A stretch of 64,000 nucleotides of DNA from CBDCYH01 sp965224105 (GTDB lineage Bacteria > Bacteroidota > Rhodothermia > Rhodothermales > JABDKH01). Where the stretch lies: positions 558,001 to 622,000 of the forward strand of contig CBDCYH010000001.1 in assembly GCA_965224105.1 (NCBI GenBank), read 5' to 3'. Both the position numbers and the translations under genes were made by a program. Position 1 is the stretch's first letter. Every line of letters starts with the position of its first letter. Positions 54,328 to 62,915 of the stretch are shown one piece after another. The notes beneath the pieces are model-generated. The model was not told where the DNA came from and made no database searches. It saw nothing but the letters and a program-made list of their open reading frames with translations.

Positions 54328-56664
54328 ATGCGTCGCGTTATAATATATCTCGCTTTAATTATCCTGTTTCCATCTTTAGTCTATGCGCAACATACCGTTA
54401 CGGAAGATGATTATGCCCGGGCGGAGCGATACCTTGGAAGTCACACATTCCCACTCGTGAAAAATCTAAACGTTCGCCCTAGCTGGACGGATGGCGATAT
54501 GTTCTGGTATCGCCGCGAGGCAGGCGAAGGGCACGAGTTTATTCGCGTCGACCCGGCATCGGGTGCACGGACGCAGGCCTTCGATCATGCACGATTGGCA
54601 GAGGCCCTAAACGCCGCCAGCGATTCGAGTTACTCGGCTGATGAGCTGCCCTTCACGAGCTATACTCCTGGCGGTGATGGCCAATCTATCTCGCTTGTCG
54701 CAGACCGAACATCGTTTACTTGCGATACGGAAGACTATACCTGCGAAAAGAATGAATCAGATGAAAGCACAAACGGCACCGACAGGAATAGCATCGTGTC
54801 TCCCGACGGTCGCCTGGCTGCATTTATCCGCGACCACAATCTCTGGGTAAGGAACACGGAGTCTAACGAGGAAACCCAACTGACGACCGATGGAATCGAG
54901 GACTACGGCTATGCAACGAACAACGCTGGCTGGACACGTCGCGACTCCCCCGTCCTACTGTGGTCGCCTGATTCAAAGAAGATTGCCACCTTCCAACATG
55001 ACGGACGTGGTGTAAGCGAAATGTATTTGGTGAGCACGAACGTCGGCGCTCCGAAATTGGAAAGATGGAAATATCCTTTTGTCGGTGATAGCCTAATCTT
55101 CCGCATAAGTCGTGTAGTAATTGACGTAGAGAATCAGGAAGTCACTCGACTGCAAATGCCACCGGACGCGCACAGAAGCACCACCACCGATCATATCGCC
55201 GGACGCGGCGGTCAATTTCTTGATGTGCAGTGGAGCGACGACGGATCAGAGCTGGCGTTTGTTTCAAGTTCACGCGACCATAAAGTTGCAACCCTTAGAG
55301 TTGCGAATTCGGAAACCGGTGAGGTACGAGATGTTTTGGAAGAACGCACAGAGACCTACTACGAATCCGGAGTGAGGATGGCAAACTGGAAAGTTCTGTT
55401 CGACTCGAAGGAAGTTGTCTGGTTTTCGGAAAGAGATAATTGGGGACACCTGTACTTGTATGACCTGGAAATCGGAAACCTGAAAAGACAAATCACTTCG
55501 GGGGAATGGGCGGTTCTACAAGTTCGACATATAGACGAAAGTAGTCGAACAGTTTTTTTCACGGCAGGCGGTCGTGAAGCGGGAGATCCATATTTCCAAC
55601 ACTTTTACAAAGTTGGCCTTGACGATGAAGACATAACCCACTTAACACCCGAGCCTGCAAATCACTCCGTGACGATGTCACCAACAAAGAGTTTTTTTAT
55701 TGACTCCTATTCAACACCTGGCACTCCACCTGTTACCGTACTTCGAAACACCAACGGCGAAACAATTCTGGAATTGGAACGAGCAGATGGTAGCGAGTTG
55801 CTTGCTGCTGGATGGCAACCGCCACTACCGGTAAAAGTCAAAGCACGAGATGGCGAGACAGACATCTACGGCCTAATGTATGTGCCATCCAATTTCGACC
55901 CGGACAAATCTTATCCCGTACTAAACTATTTGTACCCCGGGCCGCAATCCGGAAGCGTAGGAACCCGGAGCTTTCTCCCATCACGGAGCGACAAACAAGC
56001 GGTAGCCGAACTTGGCTTTGTTGTAGTTGAGGTGGATGCCATGGGTACACCCGGGCGGTCAAAATCTTTCCATGACGCGTATTACGGCAACATGGGTGAT
56101 AATGGATTACCTGATCAAATCGCAGCCATCAAACAACTCGCAAAAGAGCATTCGTGGATGAACCTTGACAAAGTTGGCATCTGGGGGCATTCAGGAGGAG
56201 GATTTGCTTCCACGCGAGCGATCCTCCAGTATCCGGATTTCTACAAAGTCGCGGTCTCCGGATCGGGTAACCATGACAACAGGAATTACGAAGACGATTG
56301 GGGAGAAAAATGGCAGGGCTTGCTGGAGTCGAACCCGGATGGATCAACAAATTATGACAACCAGTCAAATCACCTCCTCGCAAAAAATCTAAAGGGCAAA
56401 TTGCTTATTGCGCATGGTATGATGGATGGCAATGTTCCGCCATCAAACACCATGCTCATGGTTGATGCTCTAGTCGAAGCAAACAAGGATTTCGACCTGC
56501 TTGTTTTCCCAAAGGCGCGCCATGGGTATGGCCCGGCAAGCAGATACTGGATGCGACAAAGATGGGATTACTTCGTTCGTCACCTCCACGGTGTTGAACC
56601 ACCCAAAGAGTTTGAATTCGGAAAACAGAAACCTGGCATTCGAATAACCCAACCGACCGGGTGA
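54328..56664 (+). CDS. S9 family prolyl oligopeptidase, dipeptidyl-peptidase IV-like
   Basis: 778 residues from ATG 54328 (signal MRRVIIYLALIILFPSLVYA); the upstream in-frame ATG at 54235 would add 31 residues before the signal. The N-terminal eight-bladed propeller of DPP-IV type includes SPDGRLAAFIRDHNLWV and LLWSPDSKKIATFQHDGRGV. The catalytic domain is alpha/beta-hydrolase, with S622 in IWGHSGGGFAS, D700 in MMDGNVPPSNT and H732 in KARHGYGPAS. It removes dipeptides, typically after proline, in the periplasm. The N-terminal glutamate pair that selects free N-termini is not obvious to me. The next gene starts 6 bases later, so they are cotranscribed. Confidence 0.94.
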   Translation: MRRVIIYLALIILFPSLVYAQHTVTEDDYARAERYLGSHTFPLVKNLNVRPSWTDGDMFWYRREAGEGHEFIRVDPASGARTQAFDHARLAEALNAASDSSYSADELPFTSYTPGGDGQSISLVADRTSFTCDTEDYTCEKNESDESTNGTDRNSIVSPDGRLAAFIRDHNLWVRNTESNEETQLTTDGIEDYGYATNNAGWTRRDSPVLLWSPDSKKIATFQHDGRGVSEMYLVSTNVGAPKLERWKYPFVGDSLIFRISRVVIDVENQEVTRLQMPPDAHRSTTTDHIAGRGGQFLDVQWSDDGSELAFVSSSRDHKVATLRVANSETGEVRDVLEERTETYYESGVRMANWKVLFDSKEVVWFSERDNWGHLYLYDLEIGNLKRQITSGEWAVLQVRHIDESSRTVFFTAGGREAGDPYFQHFYKVGLDDEDITHLTPEPANHSVTMSPTKSFFIDSYSTPGTPPVTVLRNTNGETILELERADGSELLAAGWQPPLPVKVKARDGETDIYGLMYVPSNFDPDKSYPVLNYLYPGPQSGSVGTRSFLPSRSDKQAVAELGFVVVEVDAMGTPGRSKSFHDAYYGNMGDNGLPDQIAAIKQLAKEHSWMNLDKVGIWGHSGGGFASTRAILQYPDFYKVAVSGSGNHDNRNYEDDWGEKWQGLLESNPDGSTNYDNQSNHLLAKNLKGKLLIAHGMMDGNVPPSNTMLMVDALVEANKDFDLLVFPKARHGYGPASRYWMRQRWDYFVRHLHGVEPPKEFEFGKQKPGIRITQPTG

Positions 56665-56670
56665 CGTGCT

Positions 56671-57657
56671 GTGACCATTACTTTTAATCGTATATCTCTG
56701 ATACTTTTCTTCGGATTCTTTCTGGCAAGCACCGCTGCCGCGCAATCACCATGTTCGTCCGAGCACCACAGGCAGTTTGATTTCTGGGTCGGTGACTGGA
56801 TTGTGCACGACACAACTGGTACAACGGTTGGCGAAAACCTGATCACAAGGTTAACCGATGGTTGCATCGTATCCGAACACTGGGTCGGGACGTCCCAGAT
56901 TACAGGAAAGAGTTACAATTATTTTGACACTGCAGACTCCACCTGGAATCAACTCTGGATTGATAACCAAGGAACGAATCTAAAACTCAGAGGTCGAGCC
57001 GTACCGAATGGGATGGTGATGAGCAGTGGGCTAACCCAGAATCCCGACGGGGTCCCCTATTTCAACCGGATAACCTGGTTGAAACAAGACGATGGAACTG
57101 TGACGCAGGTTTGGGACGCGGTCGGTGCAGATAGCACTGTACTTTCGACTGCGTTCCACGGAATTTATACCAGGAAAAAACCGGCGCATGGCGAAAAAGC
57201 ATTTGCTGATTCGGTGAGGAAAATCACTTCAGCAATTTTTGAATCGTCAACCGATGCGGGCGAAGCACTTGTGCGCAACACATTCAGCTCATCCCCTGCC
57301 GACAGTGTTTTTGTTCGATGGTTTTCGAATCCAGATGATCGCCTCAATCGAATCCTGACCATTGCCAATTCTCCAGATGGCACCCTCTCGACGGAATGGT
57401 ACTTTGACCATGGGGGGAATCCGCTTTTCATCTACCAGACGTTTGAGTATGCAGATTCTCTCACACCGAACGGCTTATGGAAAAACTTCAAGGGACTGTG
57501 GGCATGGGAGAGTCGCTACTACATGGAGGCCGGGAACGTAGAATACCAGATCCATTCTGGTCGTTTGGGTGTAGTTAAAAAATCCGAACTGAGTGCGCTG
57601 CTCAAAGAAGCACGGGATTTGTTTGCCATAGTCCGTACCGAGCTCTCAAAATCCTAG
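56671..57657 (+). CDS. Secreted DUF1579-like protein
   Basis: 328 residues from a GTG start placed 6 bases after the S9 peptidase stop. The signal (ISLILFFGFFLASTAAA) is followed by a lipocalin-like domain: HRQFDFWVGDWIVHDTTG, then GCIVSEHWVGTSQITGKSYN, YFDTADSTWNQLWIDN and GVPYFNRITWLKQDDGTV. This layout resembles DUF1579 and recalls the units in the protein encoded at 10427. A second half (about 170-300) carries a similar set of strands (TLSTEWYFDHGGNPLFIYQT). Ligand unknown. Its end overlaps the convergent barrel gene by 12 bases. Confidence 0.75.
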   Translation: MTITFNRISLILFFGFFLASTAAAQSPCSSEHHRQFDFWVGDWIVHDTTGTTVGENLITRLTDGCIVSEHWVGTSQITGKSYNYFDTADSTWNQLWIDNQGTNLKLRGRAVPNGMVMSSGLTQNPDGVPYFNRITWLKQDDGTVTQVWDAVGADSTVLSTAFHGIYTRKKPAHGEKAFADSVRKITSAIFESSTDAGEALVRNTFSSSPADSVFVRWFSNPDDRLNRILTIANSPDGTLSTEWYFDHGGNPLFIYQTFEYADSLTPNGLWKNFKGLWAWESRYYMEAGNVEYQIHSGRLGVVKKSELSALLKEARDLFAIVRTELSKS

Positions 57658-58125
57658 CGCTGCGCTTAAGTTCAGACCTACCGTAAAACCTGTTGTGGCG
57701 GTACTCTCGTCTCCCAGAGCACGGTGGTAATCGATCCAGAATCCCCAACCTGCGGGCCGGTACGCGCTGGCCGTATTCAATTCGATTCCGGCAATCCATA
57801 TCGGCCCGAGCTTGTCATCTTCCTTTGGTCCTGATCGGCGCGCACCTACGCCACCAAAGACATTCAGCTGAGGCGGCCCAATGTGTGCAAGAGCATCTAC
57901 CTCGAGAAATGATGGGCGGAATCCCCTCATTATCCGACCGCTGAATCCAAAATTTACGGGCCAAATCTGAATTGCGGCCTGGCCACCGTACCAGCCCACG
58001 ACCCCAAGCTGGGCTCGAATGAACGGCGGTTCTGATTCTCCGTCCCTCTGGCCGTTCGCGGGTGCAGTCAAGGTGCAGAAAGCCAGGAGTACGAGAAGTG
58101 CGGTTGTCGTTGCTTTTCGATTCAT
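57646..58125 (-). CDS. Small outer-membrane protein of unknown function
   Basis: 159 residues from ATG 58125, which gives signal MNRKATTTALLVLLAFCTLT; a start at 58158 would add 11 residues. After the signal come short strands rich in Gly and aromatic residues (AQLGVVGWYGGQAAIQIWP, NFGFSGRIMRGFRPSFLEVD, VGLNLSAALGF), ending in phenylalanine. The pattern fits a small eight-stranded barrel of the outer membrane. No family recognised. Divergent from the imuB operon; tail overlaps the DUF1579-like gene. Confidence 0.72.
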   Translation of the reverse strand: MNRKATTTALLVLLAFCTLTAPANGQRDGESEPPFIRAQLGVVGWYGGQAAIQIWPVNFGFSGRIMRGFRPSFLEVDALAHIGPPQLNVFGGVGARRSGPKEDDKLGPIWIAGIELNTASAYRPAGWGFWIDYHRALGDESTATTGFTVGLNLSAALGF

Positions 58126-58193
58126 TTCTGCTCGCTTTTTGTAACGGCGGGTGATCATTTTTTCGAGCGCGGTAGTGCATCACACATATTTTG

Positions 58194-58212
58194 CACATAT
58201 ATTTGATATGTG
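58194..58212. promoter_or_regulatory. Palindrome over the imuB start, possible damage-response operator
   Basis: CACATAT atttg ATATGTG: perfect 7-bp arms around a 5-base spacer, ending in the GTG start codon of imuB. A repressor sitting here would block the operon. LexA operators differ between phyla and I cannot match this to a known one. Confidence 0.45.
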
Positions 58213-59364
58213 GTTGCGTGCTTGTACATACCGTCCTTTTCGGCCTGGGTTTTCGAGGAGACTCATCGTCATGAGCCCATCATTGTTGTTTCAGGGGGGC
58301 GGGTGGTTTCGGTTTCTAAATCGGCGTTACGCATTGGGGTGCAATGCGGTATATCTGCAGAGCGAGCATCTGCTTTATGCCCCAGTGGGCGCATTCACCT
58401 GCGGGACTATGATCGTGAAGTCGCGGCTTGGGAGCAAGTGGTAAATCGTGTCCACGCGATAACCCCGTTCATAAAGTACGCCCCTCCCCCTTTTTTATTT
58501 TTTACTGCTGATGAGGCCATTCGGGGGCTTGCAAAAGACCTTCGCGCGTGTGCCGGGATCTCCAGACACGCTTCGATAGCGCGCCTGGCAGCAATCAAGG
58601 CTGCGCCAGGCAATACCCTGTTTGTGCGCGAGCATGCCGTACCCCATTTCCTGAAGCGTTTCCCTGTGGAGTTGTTGAGCGACTGGGGATTTGAGGAAGA
58701 GCTCTCGGAGTTATTAACGCTTTTCGGATTCCCTACGCTCGGGGATGCTGCCGCCCTCTCCAAAAAACACCTGCGGGCACAGTTTGGCCCTCCAGGGGAA
58801 GCCCTCCATGCGATCATCCATCCGGAGAAGGAAATGGCCATCCCCCTGTTCCGCCCGCCGCGCACACTCACGGCTTACTACGACTTCGACCAGCTCGCAC
58901 AGGAACCCCGCGACCTTATACCGGCACTCGAAGAGCTTGTTGGTAAATGCCACCGCCAAATGGAGAACCACTGGTGCCAGCGCCTCCGCGTGAGTATTCA
59001 AAACTTTGGCCAGGCAACACCCATCCATGCCTACCGCGTGTTGCAAAAACCAACCGACTCACTGAAAGGACTGGTGGTAAACGCAAACCTTTTGCTGCAT
59101 CGCCTGATGCATCGTGGTATGGAGGTTGAACACTTGGCCGTGGAGCTGGGTGCGCTCAAAGTAAAACGGTCGACCCAGACCTCGCTCTTCCGATTCCGCC
59201 CGGCTGTATCAAAGGCTGTGGCAGTTGTTCATCGCCGATTCCCCGGCATCCTTCAGCGCGCAATCGTGCAGCCGGGTGTGCTCTTTGCAGAAGAAGAAGT
59301 CCGCATGGAAGCGTTCGACAAAGACCTGAAAGAATCTGTTGGCGGCATTAGGAAAGCATCATGA
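58210..59364 (+). CDS. imuB: ImuB-like Y-family polymerase subunit (catalytically degenerate)
   Basis: 384 residues from GTG 58210 (MVACLYIPSFSAWVFEE). ImuB is the beta-clamp-binding, non-polymerising Y-family protein of the mutasome that recruits ImuC for error-prone bypass of DNA damage. The Y-family fold is recognisable from GRVVSVSKSALRIGVQCGIS, the helix-hairpin-helix region WGFEEELSELLTLFGFPTLG and a little-finger-like C-terminal half. The first catalytic Asp of the palm is absent (ACLYIPSFSAW), and the S-x-DE box appears only as FFTADEAIRG, as expected for ImuB. No ImuA lies upstream. The stop overlaps the next start (ATGA), so the operon is translationally coupled. Confidence 0.85.
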   Translation: MVACLYIPSFSAWVFEETHRHEPIIVVSGGRVVSVSKSALRIGVQCGISAERASALCPSGRIHLRDYDREVAAWEQVVNRVHAITPFIKYAPPPFLFFTADEAIRGLAKDLRACAGISRHASIARLAAIKAAPGNTLFVREHAVPHFLKRFPVELLSDWGFEEELSELLTLFGFPTLGDAAALSKKHLRAQFGPPGEALHAIIHPEKEMAIPLFRPPRTLTAYYDFDQLAQEPRDLIPALEELVGKCHRQMENHWCQRLRVSIQNFGQATPIHAYRVLQKPTDSLKGLVVNANLLLHRLMHRGMEVEHLAVELGALKVKRSTQTSLFRFRPAVSKAVAVVHRRFPGILQRAIVQPGVLFAEEEVRMEAFDKDLKESVGGIRKAS

Positions 59365-59594
59365 AACGCATAGGGGAAAAAGTGGATGTGCGCGAAAAGA
59401 AGGGCTGGCCAGCAGAGGTTATGTGGTGCGGCAAGGTTTATCGCACACAACGGTTAATTGACTTCTGGGTTGTGCGCAGCAGGTGGTGGGCTACCGAAGA
59501 GCAGCGGGTGTACTTCCGCCTTGGAACCAACCGGGGTATGCTTGAGGTGTCCAGCTCTAACGGGCACTGGGTTCTTTCAAAAATGTTCGACTGA
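59361..59594 (+). CDS. DUF6504-like small protein
   Basis: 77 residues between imuB and imuC, overlapping each (4 bases and 1 base). Sequence features: VDVREKKGWPAEVMWCGKVY, then RLIDFWVVRSRWW and RVYFRLGTNRGMLEVSSSNG, an all-beta, tryptophan-rich domain. This resembles DUF6504, a family I know from beside Y-family polymerase genes in actinobacteria. The tight coupling suggests a subunit of the same mutasome. Function not established. Confidence 0.78.
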   Translation: MKRIGEKVDVREKKGWPAEVMWCGKVYRTQRLIDFWVVRSRWWATEEQRVYFRLGTNRGMLEVSSSNGHWVLSKMFD

Positions 59595-62500
59595 TGTTTG
59601 CGCACCTGCACACCCGCACTTGGTTCTCTTTTCTCGCTGGCGGCTCTTCGCCCGAAGCAATCGCAGAGGCAGCCACAAGGTGCGGCATTAAGGCGGTTGC
59701 CATTACAGACGTGGGCGGTGTGTACGGCGCAGTGCGCTTTCAGCAAGCGTGCAAAGAACGCGGGATCAAGTCTATCCTGGGAGCGGAGGTAAACGTCGAT
59801 GGTCACGGGTTGATCTTGCTGGCCTCATCGCATGCGGGGTATCAGAACTTGTGCAAGTTGCTAACCATTGCGCATCTGCGGGAGCGCCTTAACCACAGGG
59901 CTACATTCGCTGAGTTGTGTGATCATTCCGAGGATCTTTTTTGCTTGACGGGCACGCGGGGAAGTCGGCTTTGGAATCTGGTGGATGGCAAAAGAATGGA
60001 GCAGGCACAACTCTGGGTTGAACAACTGCATCAGGTGTTTGGTGCTCGGCTGTCGATAGAGGTCGCACATCATTTGTACCCCGGTGACACCCACCGCATC
60101 CACAAGCTGAATCAGCTATCACAGATAACCTATGTGCCGTTGGTGGCTACCGGAGACGTGCGCTACGCGGTACCCGATGATTATCGCCGCTATGACCTCC
60201 AGACGTGTATCCGGCTTGGCATCACCGTCTTCGACAATCACGAAGAGCGTCCGGCGAACGCCGAAGCGTACCTGAAGCCTGAACACGCGTTGGCAAAACT
60301 GATTCCTTTCCCTCGCGCATTCTCGCGCGCTGGGTTTATAGCAAGCTTGTGTTCGGTCGACCTGCTCCCGGGGTACATAACACCACCAGGAGCATCTATC
60401 CCCCCACAAACAACGGCGAGGGCATATCTAAAGAGCTTGTGCGACGCTGGTATTAGCAAAAAGTATCCAGTGGAAGCACAGGCAGAGGCGGCGCGACACC
60501 TGGAGAAAGAGCTTAAAGTGATCGGACGTCTGGAGCTCGACGAATTCTTTCTTGTTGTCCGCGAGATAACCGAGGAATCGAGGCGCAGGGGCATCCGATG
60601 CGCAGGACGAGGATCTGCAGCTAACTCCATCGTCGCCTATCTGCTTGGTATCACCGGTGTCGACCCCGTCGCAAACGGATTGTTGTTCGAACGCTTCCTG
60701 CACGCTGGACGGAAAGGTACCCCCGACATCGATGTCGACTTTGATTCCGACCGAAGAAATGAAATCATCCTCTGGATGGACAAACGGTTCGGCATTGAAC
60801 AAACAGCGATGACCGCAACCATTATCACCTACCGATACCGGTCGGCCATCAGAGACACAGCCAAAGCGCTGGGCTGGTCAATGGACCAGGTGAATCGAAT
60901 ATCAAAAACTGTAAAGCCTTACAACTCGCAGCCACTAAACGAGTACCGCGTAAGGATCGAACAGATAGTTGGGCCATCGCCATTGCTCGGCGTGCTGCTT
61001 AGCATGTCGCAGTTGCTGTGTGGCTCTCCCCGCCACCTTGGCCTTCACTCAGGCGGGATGGTTTTGTCACGGCAGCCGCTGCACAATTTTACACCCGTGC
61101 AGATATCTGCCAACAGCGTGAAGCTTGTAACCTTCGACAAACACGATGTTGAAGCACTCGGGCTGGTTAAGTTTGATGTACTGGGTCTGCGGATGTTCGC
61201 TGCATTGAGCGAAGCGGTGGAGCTTGTCAATCGGCATCAAAACATTCAACTGGACATAGACAATATTACGCTCGATGATGCTGCAACTTTCAATATGATC
61301 CGCGCAGGAAAAACATTGGGGGTGTTTCAAATCGAATCGCAGGGTCAACTCCATTTGCTGGCACAGCACCAACCCGAAAACTTTGCAGACCTCATCAATG
61401 AGATAGCTCTTTTCCGACCGGGCCCATTGCAAAGTGGTATGGTCCACCCCTTTGTGCGCCGGCGGCGAGGACAAGAGCCGGTTACCTACGTTCACCCCCT
61501 GCTTGAGCCCGTGCTGAACGACACTTTGGGAATCATCATTTACCAGGAACAAGTGCTCGAGGTAGCGCACCAGTTTGCCGGAATGCCGCTTGAGGAAGCT
61601 GATGAATTTCGTCGGCTGATGTCCAAGTTCAGAGACCCCGGCGAGATGGAGAACATGCGCGACAAGTTTGTTTCTGGTGCAATCAGAAATGGTGTCGACG
61701 AGGAAACCGCGCAAACAGTTTTTGACAATGTCTCGAAGTTTGTTGGATTTGGTTTTTGCCGAAGCCACGCCGCTGCTTTTGCCAAAACTGTCTACCAGTC
61801 AGCCTATCTCAAATGTCATTACCCTGCCGCCTACATGGCCGCGTTTATGCAGCACCGCCCGGGTTTTTACAACTTGATGACCATCGAGGAAGAAGCGCGA
61901 CGATTCGGGGTATCGGTGCTTCCGCCAGACATCAACAAGTCGTCATTTCGATACGACCTGGAACGGCTGCCCAACGGGGAGTTGGCAATACGAAAACCGC
62001 TCTCGTCGATTGCCTCCATTTCAACCGATTCTGCACGCGTCATTATCTGGGAGCGCCTCCAGGGAGCGTTCGCAAGTGTCGAGGATCTGTACAAGCGCGT
62101 CCCCCTGGACATCAACCTGTTTCGCAATCTTGCTCGATCAGGCGCCCTCGATAAACTCGCAGGAAGTAGCCGTAAAGCCTTGTGGGAGATAGGATTGATG
62201 GATCGAAGAAATGGCCAGCCCGGTACCACTCCACTGCTCACCCTGTTTGAAGAGCCCACATTTTCCGTAAGCGACATCCCCGAACTGCCAGCCCTCACAA
62301 AGACTGAGCGCTATGGGTGGGACTACGAGACCCACAAAGCCGCGCGCGTCCACCCAATGACTCTGATGAGGCGCACCCTGAACGAACTGGAAATCCGCCC
62401 CATAGAAATGTGCTACAGGCTCGGTCGATACGCATCCGTTGGAATTGGCCAGACCAATACCATCATAACAACAGCCGGACTCACCGTGCTGAGGCAAAAA

Positions 62501-62824
62501 CCCGGGACTGCAAATGGGGTGATGTTTGTCACTCTGGAAGATGAAACGGGGATGATCCAAACAATCGTTCCGCCAAATGTTTTGGAAGCATTAGACCACG
62601 TCCTCAGCCGCTCCGCACTCATCGTCCGCGGCAAACTACAGGTGATGGGCAACTGGCGCGGGCTGGTCCTGACACAAGCATGGCCCCTTGATGGCATATT
62701 TGGTGGATACGAGGGTCATGCGTCAATGGCAGGGGGCCGAGACGTGTTCGTCACAAAACCTAGAGAGCCGGGCCATGTACCTCTGGCAGCAGATCCGCAT
62801 GCGGTATACCAGGTAAAGCAATAA
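59594..62824 (+). CDS. dnaE2: Error-prone DNA polymerase III alpha subunit (ImuC/DnaE2)
   Basis: 1076 residues, the normal size for DnaE2 and shorter than DnaE. Polymerase of the translesion mutasome. The N-terminal PHP domain begins FAHLHTRTWFSFLAGGSSPE, with HTR where replicative enzymes usually have HSxFS. The polymerase palm has all three catalytic aspartates: D378 and D380 in TPDIDVDFDSDRR and D528 in LVKFDVLGL. Other landmarks: RCAGRGSAANSIVAYLLG, LFRPGPLQSGMVHPFVRR, GIIIYQEQVLEVAHQFAG, and FVGFGFCRSHAAAFA. The C-terminal OB-fold is TANGVMFVTLEDETGMIQTI. The start ATG overlaps the previous stop (TGATG). With imuB it should cause damage-induced mutagenesis. Confidence 0.95.
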   Translation: MFAHLHTRTWFSFLAGGSSPEAIAEAATRCGIKAVAITDVGGVYGAVRFQQACKERGIKSILGAEVNVDGHGLILLASSHAGYQNLCKLLTIAHLRERLNHRATFAELCDHSEDLFCLTGTRGSRLWNLVDGKRMEQAQLWVEQLHQVFGARLSIEVAHHLYPGDTHRIHKLNQLSQITYVPLVATGDVRYAVPDDYRRYDLQTCIRLGITVFDNHEERPANAEAYLKPEHALAKLIPFPRAFSRAGFIASLCSVDLLPGYITPPGASIPPQTTARAYLKSLCDAGISKKYPVEAQAEAARHLEKELKVIGRLELDEFFLVVREITEESRRRGIRCAGRGSAANSIVAYLLGITGVDPVANGLLFERFLHAGRKGTPDIDVDFDSDRRNEIILWMDKRFGIEQTAMTATIITYRYRSAIRDTAKALGWSMDQVNRISKTVKPYNSQPLNEYRVRIEQIVGPSPLLGVLLSMSQLLCGSPRHLGLHSGGMVLSRQPLHNFTPVQISANSVKLVTFDKHDVEALGLVKFDVLGLRMFAALSEAVELVNRHQNIQLDIDNITLDDAATFNMIRAGKTLGVFQIESQGQLHLLAQHQPENFADLINEIALFRPGPLQSGMVHPFVRRRRGQEPVTYVHPLLEPVLNDTLGIIIYQEQVLEVAHQFAGMPLEEADEFRRLMSKFRDPGEMENMRDKFVSGAIRNGVDEETAQTVFDNVSKFVGFGFCRSHAAAFAKTVYQSAYLKCHYPAAYMAAFMQHRPGFYNLMTIEEEARRFGVSVLPPDINKSSFRYDLERLPNGELAIRKPLSSIASISTDSARVIIWERLQGAFASVEDLYKRVPLDINLFRNLARSGALDKLAGSSRKALWEIGLMDRRNGQPGTTPLLTLFEEPTFSVSDIPELPALTKTERYGWDYETHKAARVHPMTLMRRTLNELEIRPIEMCYRLGRYASVGIGQTNTIITTAGLTVLRQKPGTANGVMFVTLEDETGMIQTIVPPNVLEALDHVLSRSALIVRGKLQVMGNWRGLVLTQAWPLDGIFGGYEGHASMAGGRDVFVTKPREPGHVPLAADPHAVYQVKQ

Positions 62825-62915
62825 CCGCACAACAACCTTGACGAAGAGTTCTCGCCTCATAGTCGCGGAATGGCGATATTAAAGGAGTAGTAACCATCCA
62901 TGACAAACCGGACGA

